DNA of 37,744 bases from Syntrophobacteraceae bacterium (GCA_031292215.1 JARLHO010000055.1:1-37744); one strand, 5' to 3'; counted from the first letter of the stretch, positions 27,701 through 35,115 are shown. Program-made: numbers and translations. Notes: generated from the letters alone by a model not told the origin.

Positions 27701-29146
27701 ATGGGGATCAGGATTCCGCCGGGCTTTGTGATCACCACGGAGTATTTCCGGTGCAGGCCGGTCATAGAATGTTTCTGCCAGCCCCGCGAGGATTTCGAGG
27801 AGCGGGTGCTGCAAATGGTTACCCGGATCGAGGTGGAAACGGGCCGCAAATTCGGCCATCCCGGCAACCCTCTTCTTTTCTCGGTTAGAAGCGGCTCGGC
27901 CGTTTCCATGCCCGGCATGATGAACACGTTTCTAAACGTGGGGATAAACGAGCAAATCGTGGAAGGGTTGATTTCGCAAACCGGGGAAGTGTGGTTTGCC
28001 TGGGACAACTACAGACGGTTCATCCAGTCCTGGGGAATGTCTTTTGGCATTCCGCGAGACGAATTTACGATCGTCATGAACCGGTATAAACGCAAATATA
28101 GAAGAGCCGTAAAGCGTGAATTCTCCCCCGACGAGATCAGGGAACTCAGCCGATCATACCGCGAAGTGCTAAGGGCTCAATCCATAGAGTTTTCCGAATC
28201 TCCCCGGGATCAGCTCTTCACCGCCATTCGGCTGGTCGTGGAATCGTGGGAATCCGACAAAGCCCGGACCTACCGGGAAATCATGATGCTCTCGGACAAT
28301 TGGGGCACAGCTGTCTCCGTCCAGGCGATGGTGTTTGGAAACCTCGACACCCACTCCGGGGCAGGCGTTTTGTTCACCCACGACCCCCGCACCTCGGAGG
28401 ATAAGGTGGAACCGGTAGGCGACTTCACCTGGGGAAACCAGGGAGAAGACGTAGTGGGGGGGCTGGTGAAAACGCTCCCGATCTCCGAGCGCCAAAGGAT
28501 ACGAGAGGACAAGGAGACTTCGCTCGAAGCCCTTTTCCCCCGCGTCTACAAAAGACTGCAGGAGATATCGAGACAGCTTGTCTACGAAAACCACTGGGCG
28601 CCCCAGGAACTCGAGTTCACCTTCCAGGGGGAAAGCGAGGCGGGCGTCTACGTTTTGCAATCCCGCAACATGACGCCCCGCATAAAGAGGTCCTACCCGG
28701 TATTTAAAAAGTCCGAAGATCTCAAGACGCGCTATCTTGGCTCCGGCATCGGGGTGAGCGGTGGCGCCATCTCGGGTCTTGCGGCCTTCGATTTGGAATC
28801 CCTTGGGCGAATAAAAAAAGAGCAGCCCGAAAAAGCCGTCATTTTGATTCGCTCCGACACGGTGCCCGATGACATACACGAAATCTCGATCGCAGACGGC
28901 GTGCTCACCGCTAAAGGCGGGGCGACCTCGCATGCCGCAATCGTCGCCCACCGGCTCGGAAAAACTTGCGTGGTGGGTCTAAGCCGAATGAAGGTCCGCG
29001 ACTCGGAAAAGACCTGCCACATCGACGGCTTTACCATTAAGACCGGCGACTGGATAAGCCTGGACGGCAGAAGTGGGGCCGTCTACTCCGGAACGGCCGA
29101 GATCGTGCAAGTCGACCTTGCGGCGGACCCAGACGACTATGAGTAG
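24761..29146 (+). CDS. large PPDK-derived protein: about 960 unassigned residues + ATP-binding domain + phosphohistidine domain
   Basis: A 1461-residue protein. Residues 1 to about 960 are mostly helical-looking and match no family I recognise. From about 965 it resembles the nucleotide-binding domain of pyruvate phosphate dikinase: YMGGKGHTLTNL...PPGFVIT, LLFSVRSGSAVSMPGMMNT, GAGVLFTHDPRT, NQGEDVVGG, and ELEFTF...YVLQSRN. The swivelling phosphohistidine domain follows with GGATSHAAIVAHRLGK, catalytic His1391. The chain ends about 70 residues later, so the PEP/pyruvate-binding TIM barrel of true PPDK is absent. It should be able to phosphorylate its own histidine from ATP, as in PPDK or rifampicin phosphotransferase, but the acceptor is unknown. 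It follows the EIIA genes and rimI. The ATG at 24761 (site AAGGGGG) was preferred to TTG at 24755. Confidence 0.8.
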   Translation: MLFEQFQSDALTRNLDLTKIAVVIPQTFQTLEDAVRGYAGKEKQARELLLEYHHKYRNWHFVVQETQRYAVGNLLLYRNSAYAGKVIYLLSTMLLDALISSEQFEIRSLAADHLLAYWLKLLEEMPGELAKPALGDISAEGLEHVFETDTSCHAGILRHFFRRLLELPEAPFQFLLRSFYPPKRLCAGLLSIWEKPDSMAELREFLERFFRDTYLFWLGREDPYSWLNLQDKKSRPPRSWLEDFAPLSHARLREHLQFLDTVVAAQADHRKAVQALIAMTDFHDLIQLYLHLPEKVEERGKSEGQNLKSLPGPYVQEVPGGEGNDSTPPPLASSCVLAPFALAGNISMLVRLKLLEVKGLEAIHEEVLREINFEIGRWIRQESGDQLEALLGRILKALGVSFLDYPQAALQIIRTMGLEIVGADQRPTIDFFLRRIIRLGFQSPMLGRVSDRWQITVNPSHLLNVRVWLDIIKSNPLRARHLLSALIVNLSIGGIFVRDTDLFQKDVSLLLNSSIRPVYNLVKQLAKLFPVYFSQIGAEGLLRKVSTDIDELTARSDKLVHFLRKQSHVESNNRIVTFIQAIIDYWRTKDKKGLEGLIPEEVYTAIPEGGPLIDDIHRVFEYIFRERTINHVQDLLDLSEAKASTLIGQLPGVSENERSRAFLMIQFYQLLHEKYALSFKDINVLLQRAQTIGLPDPVKLLGALEKSGEDKYLLLDSILDYLGELKEVILTPGELKTMENIYYKRHIAVDIPSMYGSYNEPRFDALGLTFRLENLANVIFEEIILSINLGFITKATFYRIARFMPLFIKALEIDGISSSRLQNQNELFIKALEIPRFSHSQYIDIFRGFSETIKQIIQTHYDSVHDENLELIIKQLGSDKLIPRLQRDNDSPAERTQRVSESFLRDLIARTFGLQYFDHFIASILTTLSTQRQGLSVKDLDLLLSYDPGRTVTHLYYPNLETHDPIYMGGKGHTLTNLHTMGIRIPPGFVITTEYFRCRPVIECFCQPREDFEERVLQMVTRIEVETGRKFGHPGNPLLFSVRSGSAVSMPGMMNTFLNVGINEQIVEGLISQTGEVWFAWDNYRRFIQSWGMSFGIPRDEFTIVMNRYKRKYRRAVKREFSPDEIRELSRSYREVLRAQSIEFSESPRDQLFTAIRLVVESWESDKARTYREIMMLSDNWGTAVSVQAMVFGNLDTHSGAGVLFTHDPRTSEDKVEPVGDFTWGNQGEDVVGGLVKTLPISERQRIREDKETSLEALFPRVYKRLQEISRQLVYENHWAPQELEFTFQGESEAGVYVLQSRNMTPRIKRSYPVFKKSEDLKTRYLGSGIGVSGGAISGLAAFDLESLGRIKKEQPEKAVILIRSDTVPDDIHEISIADGVLTAKGGATSHAAIVAHRLGKTCVVGLSRMKVRDSEKTCHIDGFTIKTGDWISLDGRSGAVYSGTAEIVQVDLAADPDDYE

Positions 29147-29168
29147 AGGAAACAGGGAGAAAAGAGCC

Positions 29169-29483
29169 ATGAAACACGTAAATTACCTCGAAGTTGAAGG
29201 GTGCAGGGTCGAGGAAGCAGGCGCGCACGGTGTCGTGCTTCGCACTGTTATCGGAGACTCCGACAATGCGCCAAACTTCCACATGCGCGTCATAAGCTTT
29301 GAAGCGGGTGGCGCCACTCCGCGGCACAGCCACCCGTGGGAGCACGAAGTATTTATCCTCAAGGGCGCCGGCAGCGTCGATGTGGCCGGCAAGACCGAGA
29401 TGCTAAACCCGGGAGACGTCGTGTTTGTTCCACCCGATTCCGAGCATTGCTTCAAGAGCTCTCAAGGCATGGAGATGCTCTGA
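29169..29483 (+). CDS. small cupin-domain protein
   Basis: A 104-residue single-domain cupin. Motif 1 is TPRHSHPWEHEVFILKG (metal ligands His, His, Glu) and motif 2 is GDVVFVPPDSEHCFKS (last His). Such proteins bind a metal and act as small dioxygenases, isomerases or sensors; the substrate cannot be told from sequence. The frame opens at 29073 within the preceding gene, but the ATG at 29169 follows GGGAGAAAAGAGCC and fits the fold. It lies 22 bp after the PPDK-derived gene, so probably in the same transcript. Confidence 0.85.
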   Translation: MKHVNYLEVEGCRVEEAGAHGVVLRTVIGDSDNAPNFHMRVISFEAGGATPRHSHPWEHEVFILKGAGSVDVAGKTEMLNPGDVVFVPPDSEHCFKSSQGMEML

Positions 29484-29543
29484 ATGATACCGAAGAAATA
29501 GCGGCATCCGGGCGATGCCGACCATTTTTCTATTAAGATTAGA

Positions 29544-29572
29544 TTCTCAGTATCCACTGGTGATAGTATAGA
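29544..29572 (+). promoter_or_regulatory. candidate promoter for the GAPDH-like gene
   Basis: TTCTCA (29544-29549), a 17-bp spacer and TATAGA (29567-29572), 4-of-6 and 5-of-6 matches. It lies about 100 bp upstream of the ATG at 29669. Confidence 0.35.
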
Positions 29573-29668
29573 AAGCTATTTTTCCCCGCCTCGGGCGGTC
29601 GACTTCCGCGGTGGTATTCCAGGGGGGGGTAATGAGCGTTGGCCTTTTTATCGGATGGAGACAACTTG

Positions 29669-31018
29669 ATGGGCGAAGACACCGCATCACGGACACTCGG
29701 AATCAATGGCCTCGGGAGAATCGCAAAGCTCTCCGTCTGGAGCCATGTGGAACGTCAATATTTCACCGAAATCGTGGTCAATATTGGCCGGGAGGTCGGC
29801 ACAAGACTTTCGGACATAGCCCATTTCCTGGAAAGGGATTCGAGCTACGGGGCGCTGCACAACTATCTCCACGGCTCACGGGCGGCGAGAGTAATCGAAA
29901 ATATCGACGAAAAGTCGAGCAGCTTCTTTGTAAACGGTGTAAAGACGACCTTTCTGCGCAGCGCCAGAAACCCGGCCCACATAGAGTGGCGAAAATACGG
30001 GGTTGAGCTGGTAGTCGACGCAACCGGCAAATTTCTCGACCCCACGACCGCCCCCGATGACCCCAGAGGTTCGGTGCGCGGCCATTTTGCCGCCGGGGCA
30101 AAAAAAGTCATCGTCTCGGCGCCTTTCAAGATAAAGGACAAGGCGCGGGCAATGCCCGCCGATGCCGTCACCACGGTTATGGGCATAAACGATTCCGACT
30201 ACGACCCGAAAAAGCATCTGCTCGTATCGAACGCGTCCTGCACGACCACGTGCCTGGCCTACCTGGTCAAACCGCTTCTGGATTATTTCGGGGCCGAACG
30301 GGTGCTGTCGGCGGCCATGACTACCGTTCACGCCGCAACCAGCTCGCAATCGGTTCTTGACCATGCGCCGAGCGCCGGGGCTACCGATCTGCGAAAATCC
30401 CGCTCGGCCTTTAACAATATCATCCTGACCAGCACCGGGGCTGCCAAGGCGCTTGGCCTTGTCATCCCCGAGATGAAAGGGATAGGCTTTATCGCCGAGT
30501 CGGTGCGCGTGCCCGTCACCACCGGCTCCTTGATAATCCTGGCATTGATGATTCAGGATAAGAGTCTGACTTTTCCAATAAACCGTGAACTCATTAACTC
30601 CATTTACCAAAGTGCGGTTTCCCATTACCCGGAGGGCTATCTCCAGTTTTCCAGGGAACAGAACGTCTCCTCGGATATCGTCGGGCTGCCCAGGGCCGCC
30701 GCGGTTATCGAAGGCCATGAAAACCACACGCGAACATCTGCGGTACGAATCGACCTCGATCACCTGGCGAGCGCTGTAAAGCAGTTGGAGGCCACAGGCG
30801 AAGGCGGTTCGGCTTCCTTGGATCTGGGGAGCGTATCGCAGAGCGCCAAGGATGGCCTGCGGCCGCAAAAGTTTATCGAGGTCCCCGTAACCCAAGCCGT
30901 AATTTACGGCTGGTACGATAATGAACTGGGAAGTTATACAAACATGTTGGGAGACCGTACGGTTAGCATCGCCAAACTGATGGAGCGCGATTACGCCCCG
31001 GTGACCGTTAGGAACTAA
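29669..31018 (+). CDS. atypical long glyceraldehyde-3-phosphate dehydrogenase homologue
   Basis: A 449-residue GAPDH-like protein, about 110 residues longer than the usual 330-340. The Rossmann start reads GINGLGRIAK instead of GFGRIGR. After the second strand it reads VVNIGREVG, where classical enzymes have the NAD-selective Asp of the IND motif. The catalytic segment is SNASCTTTCLA (Cys191) with partner TTVHAAT, and LTSTGAAKALG, SVRVPVTTGSL and YGWYDNELGSYTNML are recognisable. It should oxidise or reduce a phosphorylated aldehyde, but cofactor and substrate may differ from glycolytic GAPDH. The ATG at 29669 with GGAG upstream was chosen over TTG at 29639. No other glycolytic gene adjoins it. 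Confidence 0.8.
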   Translation: MGEDTASRTLGINGLGRIAKLSVWSHVERQYFTEIVVNIGREVGTRLSDIAHFLERDSSYGALHNYLHGSRAARVIENIDEKSSSFFVNGVKTTFLRSARNPAHIEWRKYGVELVVDATGKFLDPTTAPDDPRGSVRGHFAAGAKKVIVSAPFKIKDKARAMPADAVTTVMGINDSDYDPKKHLLVSNASCTTTCLAYLVKPLLDYFGAERVLSAAMTTVHAATSSQSVLDHAPSAGATDLRKSRSAFNNIILTSTGAAKALGLVIPEMKGIGFIAESVRVPVTTGSLIILALMIQDKSLTFPINRELINSIYQSAVSHYPEGYLQFSREQNVSSDIVGLPRAAAVIEGHENHTRTSAVRIDLDHLASAVKQLEATGEGGSASLDLGSVSQSAKDGLRPQKFIEVPVTQAVIYGWYDNELGSYTNMLGDRTVSIAKLMERDYAPVTVRN

Positions 31019-31141
31019 TGGCTTAGCAGGCGCAAAAGAACTGGTCAACCGAGAAAATAGACCGTATAGTGTGGTTGAAGCAGGGTTTTCGCGCCTCATT
31101 TTTCACAAGGCAAGGTTTTTCCCCTGCGACATCGAACGTGT

Positions 31142-31171
31142 TTGATTTGATACGGATTTTCCGGTAATAAT
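31142..31171 (+). promoter_or_regulatory. candidate promoter for the CBS-domain gene
   Basis: TTGATT (31142-31147), an 18-bp spacer and AATAAT (31166-31171), 4-of-6 and 5-of-6 matches. The remaining 255-bp gap (31019-31273) shows no gene. Confidence 0.35.
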
Positions 31172-31273
31172 GACCTTTCGAGGCGGTCCTTTGTCGAGTT
31201 TGACCTGCCGCGCGCTCGCCACAAAGCCCGAGCGGCGCAGGTTTGGCCGGCAGTCTGGCCCGGGGGAGCCCCT

Positions 31274-31888
31274 GTGATAGTTCGCCACTGGATGTCAACC
31301 GACCTGGTAACGATTAGCAAAGAGGCTTCCATCCAGGAAGCCCTGGCTCTTATGAAACGTGAATCGATCAGGCATCTGCCGGTGGTCGATTCGCGGATGC
31401 GCCTGCTGGGGTGGATTACGGACGCGGACATGCGAGGCGTGCTCATTGCGTCGATGATCGAGGAGCTGACCCTTGAAGACGTTATGATCAGAAAGCCTTT
31501 GACTGTCGGCCCGGAAATGCCGCTTGAGGAGGCCGCCCACATTTTGCTCGAAAAGCGCATCGGGGGCCTGCCCATTATCGAAAACGGCGTCCTTGCCGGC
31601 ATAATCACCGTTGCCGACATCCTTTCGGCTTTCATAAACATCCTGGGGCTTTTCACTCAATCCACCCGGCTGGACATAAAGGTGTCCGGCGCCCCCAACC
31701 CTCTCCCGGAAATTACACGGATCGCCAGAACGCATGGGGCTGAAATCATCAGCCTTTGCCAACTGCCGGCAGCCGAGGACGGAGCTGATTTTTTCTATTC
31801 CCTCCGGCTAAAGAAGACCGATCCCAAGCCAATCATTACAGACCTCGAAAAACATGGTATCGAAGTGGTGTCCACCCTGGATATGTAG
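31274..31888 (+). CDS. tandem CBS-domain protein with C-terminal ACT-like domain (AcuB-like)
   Basis: A 204-residue protein. Two CBS domains (about residues 1-58 and 66-121) carry the usual IRHLPVVDSRMRLLGWITDADM and IGGLPIIENGVLAGIITVADIL cores. The remaining 80 residues (RLDIKVSGAPNPLPEITRIAR...YSLRLKKTDPKPIITDLEKHG) look like an ACT-type regulatory fold, as in AcuB-like proteins. CBS pairs bind adenosyl ligands such as AMP or ATP, so this is probably an energy-state sensor with an unknown partner. The GTG start at 31274 follows GGGGGAGCC. Confidence 0.82.
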   Translation: MIVRHWMSTDLVTISKEASIQEALALMKRESIRHLPVVDSRMRLLGWITDADMRGVLIASMIEELTLEDVMIRKPLTVGPEMPLEEAAHILLEKRIGGLPIIENGVLAGIITVADILSAFINILGLFTQSTRLDIKVSGAPNPLPEITRIARTHGAEIISLCQLPAAEDGADFFYSLRLKKTDPKPIITDLEKHGIEVVSTLDM

Positions 31889-31926
31889 GCCGTTTGCCCG
31901 CTGTGCGCCTGAGCGCAAAAACACTC

Positions 31927-31955
31927 TCCGCAAACCCGCGGATCGCGGTTATAAT
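31927..31955 (+). promoter_or_regulatory. candidate promoter for mnmA
   Basis: A perfect TATAAT (31950-31955) with a poor -35 (TCCGCA, 31927-31932) 17 bp upstream, about 57 bp before the mnmA start. Confidence 0.35.
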
Positions 31956-32012
31956 TGAGGCGCAAAGAAGGCGCGGGGGATAAATTTCTCCTTACCTGGT
32001 GGAGGAGCGGAA

Positions 32013-33134
32013 TTGATTTCGCCCAAGGAACGCATAGCTATCGCCATGAGCGGCGGAGTGGACTCGAGTGTGGCGGCGGCGCTGCTTGTGGAGCAAGGCT
32101 ATGAAGTGATAGCTATAACCCTGCAAATGCAGGCCGGCGACGAAAGCGGCGCCTGCAGCGGCACAGATGGCGTGGCGCAGGCCAGGGCCGCGGCGGTCCA
32201 CCTCGGTATACCTCACCACGTGCTGGACTGTCGTGAGGTTTTTGAACAAAGGGTCCTTCTGCCAAGTTGGCAGGAGTACCGGCGAGGCCGCACACCCAAC
32301 CCCTGCGTACTGTGCAACGAGCAAATAAAGTTTGGCGTTCTTCTCGATTATGCGAAAACGGTTGGCGCGAAAAAAATTGCAACCGGTCACTACGTGCGAA
32401 TCGGCGGTCGAAAAGAGAGTCGTCCGTACGTCTTGCGGGGCCATGACCCTTGTAAGGACCAGTCCTACTTTCTTTTTGCGCTGGATTGCGCCAAGATTTC
32501 CAAGGCATTGTTTCCGCTTGGCGGCTATTCAAAGCAAACGGTTCGAGCCCTTGCGAGGCGCATCGGCCTGAGCAACGCGGACCGAACCGAAAGCCAGGAC
32601 GCCTGTTTTTCGTCCAAGAATACCGGTTATGGGGAAATCCTGCGGCGCCGGTTCCAGGCAGGCGCCGTCCCGGGCCCTATTGTAGACGAAACGGGCCGCC
32701 TGCTGGGCATGCACGAAGGAATTCACCGGTTTACCATTGGCCAGAGGCGTGGGATCGGAGTAGCTTTAGGCTCTGCTGCCTGGGTGAAATCTATCGACGC
32801 CAAGAGGTGCGCAGTGGTTCTTACCAACAAAAAAGAAGGGCTGGCCGCAGGGGGGCTGATTGCAACCGGCGTTGGCTGGCACGCATTGGACCCGGGCTTT
32901 AGGCGCCTTCGCTGCTCGGTCCAGGTTCGCTACAACCAGGCCCCGGTTCCAGCAATTGTCGAAGTGGAAAGACCGGGTACCGTGCGGGTTATCTTCGATC
33001 GACCGGTAAATGCTATCTGTCCGGGGCAGGCCGCGGTCTTTTACTCCGGCGCCCGTTTGCTCGGCGGAGGATGGATCGAGCGCGCTCTGGGCGAGCCGGT
33101 TTCGATCGGCGAAACAGCCAAGGAGATAATATAA
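32013..33134 (+). CDS. mnmA: tRNA-specific 2-thiouridylase MnmA
   Basis: A 373-residue enzyme that places sulfur on C2 of the wobble uridine in tRNA Lys, Glu and Gln. The PP-loop SGGVDSS lies at residues 13-19. The first catalytic cysteine is in TPNPCVLCNEQIKFG, the motif KDQSYFLF is present, and the second cysteine is in ESQDACFSS. The beta-barrel C-terminal domains are complete. The start is TTG at 32013 with a strong GGAGGAGC site. It overlaps the E1-like gene by one base (TAATG), so sulfur-transfer functions may be coupled. Confidence 0.95.
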   Translation: MISPKERIAIAMSGGVDSSVAAALLVEQGYEVIAITLQMQAGDESGACSGTDGVAQARAAAVHLGIPHHVLDCREVFEQRVLLPSWQEYRRGRTPNPCVLCNEQIKFGVLLDYAKTVGAKKIATGHYVRIGGRKESRPYVLRGHDPCKDQSYFLFALDCAKISKALFPLGGYSKQTVRALARRIGLSNADRTESQDACFSSKNTGYGEILRRRFQAGAVPGPIVDETGRLLGMHEGIHRFTIGQRRGIGVALGSAAWVKSIDAKRCAVVLTNKKEGLAAGGLIATGVGWHALDPGFRRLRCSVQVRYNQAPVPAIVEVERPGTVRVIFDRPVNAICPGQAAVFYSGARLLGGGWIERALGEPVSIGETAKEII

Positions 33135-34165
33135 TGAGAAAGACCTCTCCGGGTCGTTATGCCAGGCAGGAAATCCTGCCCCAAATCGGCGTGGATGGAC
33201 AGCGCAAACTGGCTTCGGCCACAGCCTTTATTGTAGGGGGCGGGGGGCTTGGCGGGTATCAGGCCGAGCTGCTGGCCCGGGCCGGCCTGGGCAGGCTGCG
33301 CATGGCGGACAGAGATCTCGTCGAATGGCACAATCTTCATCGGCAGGTGCTTTTCCAGGAATCCGACGCCGAGGCAAATGTCTCCAAGGCCGAGGCTGCC
33401 GCAAGGCGTCTGCGCGAGATAAATTCCACCATCGAAGTGGAAGTGCTCGCTGTCGATGTGACTGCCCGAAACGCTCTAGCCCTTCTTGCCGATGCCGATA
33501 TCGTTCTTGATGCAACCGATAACTTCGAAACCCGCTACCTGATAAACGACGTCTGCGTCAAGCTCGCAAAACCATGGGTCTACGCCGGAGTCGTAGGGAC
33601 GGTGGGCATGGTGATGCCCGTCCTTCCCGGTTCGGGCGGCCCCTGCCTTCGGTGCGTCATTCCCGTTCCACCGGAACCGGGAACCATGGCTACCTGCGAC
33701 ACCGCCGGAGTGCTCAACTCCGCTGTCGCGGTAATAGCCTCGCTTTCGGCTACCCTTGCCGTTCGGATACTGCTCGGGGCGCCCCCTGCCGAAATCGGCC
33801 TGCTTCATGCCGACATCTGGAACATGTCCTTTAATCTCATGAAGGTTAAAAGAGACGAGCGATGTCCATGCTGCGCTCTCCAAACGTTTGAATTTCTAGA
33901 TTCCCGCGAGTTATTCGGATCCAGTGCGCTTTGCGGTCGAAATTCCGTGCAGGTCACCCCGGCCCGGTCGGCCCGACTCGACTTCGAAGCGCTTCGAAAT
34001 CGGCTCAAACGAGCGGGCAACGTCAGTTCCGGCGGCCTTGTGATCCACTTTAAGGCTGAGGAGGGTGAAATGGCGATCTTTCCGGATGGAAGGGCAATAG
34101 TTGCCGATACTACCGACTCCGCCTGGGCCAAAGCGTTTTATGCGCGCTATATCGGCGGGATATAG
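33134..34165 (+). CDS. ThiF/MoeB/HesA-family E1-like adenylyltransferase
   Basis: A 343-residue E1-like enzyme. It begins RYARQEILPQIGVDGQRKL, with the ATP-binding loop GGGGLGGYQ, DRDLVEWHNLHRQ with the conserved Arg, and DATDNFETRYLIND. Zinc cysteines occur as CLRC and CPCC, and the likely catalytic cysteine is in ATCDTAGVLN. An extra C-terminal domain of about 80 residues starts at LCGRNSVQV and ends FYARYIGGI. The enzymes adenylate the C-terminal Gly of ThiS- or MoaD-like sulfur carriers; no carrier gene is in the window. The ATG at 33134 (site AAGGAG) overlaps the mnmA stop. The true partner (thiamin, molybdopterin or tRNA sulfur relay) is undecided. Confidence 0.87.
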   Translation: MRKTSPGRYARQEILPQIGVDGQRKLASATAFIVGGGGLGGYQAELLARAGLGRLRMADRDLVEWHNLHRQVLFQESDAEANVSKAEAAARRLREINSTIEVEVLAVDVTARNALALLADADIVLDATDNFETRYLINDVCVKLAKPWVYAGVVGTVGMVMPVLPGSGGPCLRCVIPVPPEPGTMATCDTAGVLNSAVAVIASLSATLAVRILLGAPPAEIGLLHADIWNMSFNLMKVKRDERCPCCALQTFEFLDSRELFGSSALCGRNSVQVTPARSARLDFEALRNRLKRAGNVSSGGLVIHFKAEEGEMAIFPDGRAIVADTTDSAWAKAFYARYIGGI

Positions 34166-34237
34166 ACCACGATCGGCAGTCCATTTAAACCAATAATCCC
34201 CCCGGCTCTCTCGCCCATGTCCCCGTTTATGGGGTTG

Positions 34238-34280
34238 CCAAAAACCGGACAACGAGAGATCGGTTCCCGGTTGTCCGGTT
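34238..34280 (-). terminator. intrinsic terminator downstream of the DUF3309 gene
   Basis: A perfect 11-bp inverted repeat, AACCGGACAAC (34243-34253) and GTTGTCCGGTT (34270-34280), with a 16-base loop. Read on the minus strand the stem is followed by a run of T (complement of the A run ending at 34244), as expected for termination of the 34302-34469 gene. A second small hairpin (CCCC...GGGG, 34221-34234) lies just beyond. Confidence 0.55.
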
Positions 34281-34301
34281 CCATCGCATACGGCCGGGGC
34301 T

Positions 34302-34469
34302 TCAAATCACGCGAAACACCAGCAGCAAGATAAGAAAGAGCAGCAAGAGTCCCACTCCCCCGCTCGGGCCGTATCCCCACCCTGCGCTGTAGGGCCAACG
34401 GGGAAGAGCCCCGACAAGCAGCAGAATCAATACGATAAGAAGAATAGTGCCAAGGCCGATGACTACCAT
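34302..34469 (-). CDS. DUF3309-like small membrane protein
   Basis: A 55-residue protein that is easy to miss. It reads MVVIGLGTILLIVLILLLVG, then ALPRWPYSAGWGYGPSGG, then a second hydrophobic helix LLLLFLILLLVF ending RVI. Two membrane segments around a Pro/Trp/Tyr/Gly loop containing LPRWPYS are characteristic of the DUF3309 family, whose function is unknown and which often occurs near general-stress genes. The ATG at 34469 is preceded by AAAGGAG at about 9 bases. A hairpin with T tract follows the stop. It lies downstream of the PRC-barrel gene on the same strand. Confidence 0.82.
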   Translation of the reverse strand: MVVIGLGTILLIVLILLLVGALPRWPYSAGWGYGPSGGVGLLLLFLILLLVFRVI

Positions 34470-34626
34470 TTTGCGCTTCTCCTTTTTTTCTCGATTTTCG
34501 CTACCACCGATAATCGGCCCGCAAGAGAATGTCCACGCTTATCCTAAAACCGTCCAAAGGCGCGATGGAAGCGCCCAATCACGCTCCGCGATTAAGGCGC
34601 TTCTCCTTTTCGATTCGAGCCTACCT

Positions 34627-35115
34627 TCACATCTGGGAACACTGCTGGGGACCGAAGTAGCTGCAGACTCTGGCTTGTGAATTACTCATGTTAAAATGCC
34701 TCGTTGAAAAGGTTGGGGCCTTGTCAATCTGGGCCTTACTGAGTCTGGTGGCGATACTTGTGTCTTTTCGCAGCTTGTTCAAATTCGTCGCGTTGGAGAT
34801 AAACATATGGTACGGAACAGGAGTATATTTATCGGAGAAAACACCGCCATGCGACAAAACTATAAAATCGACCCTGCCGCTTTTTCCAATTACCACATCC
34901 GATACCGTACCAATAGATGCTCCATTCTGACCTTTAAGCTTCTTACCGATCAGATCTTTTACGTGGATATCGTTAAAGTTCATCGACGCTTGATTTAGAT
35001 TCTGGCCCGACGATTGATTGGGGTTATTCATCCGGTTCTGCGCGGCAAATAATGGCGAAGCCACCAAAAAGCCGGCAACCACCAGCAATGGAAGTATAAT
35101 GTTACTCTTCATCAT
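34627..35115 (-). CDS. secreted PRC-barrel domain protein
   Basis: A 162-residue protein with a signal peptide (NIILPLLVVAGFLVASPLFAA), an Asn/Gln-rich linker, and a PRC-barrel-type core (VKDLIGKKLKGQNGASIGTVSDVVIGKSGRVDFIVLSHGGVF...YTPVPYHMF). Exported PRC-barrel proteins are frequent in stress-associated loci; ligand and role are unknown. Two adjacent ATG codons (35115 and 35112) follow GTGAGG. A small GGCGC/GCGCC hairpin (34559-34575) downstream may end its transcript. The companion gene on the same strand is the DUF3309 membrane protein. Confidence 0.75.
   Translation of the reverse strand: MMKSNIILPLLVVAGFLVASPLFAAQNRMNNPNQSSGQNLNQASMNFNDIHVKDLIGKKLKGQNGASIGTVSDVVIGKSGRVDFIVLSHGGVFSDKYTPVPYHMFISNATNLNKLRKDTSIATRLSKAQIDKAPTFSTRHFNMSNSQARVCSYFGPQQCSQM

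Noticed and set aside
29581-29600. CCGCC/GGCGG hairpin as terminator of the cupin gene
   Set aside because: The T run precedes the hairpin on the plus strand rather than following it.
29876-31099. Minus-strand ORF of 407 residues
   Set aside because: It is fully antisense to the GAPDH-like gene, shows no domain, and is explained by codon bias on the opposite strand.
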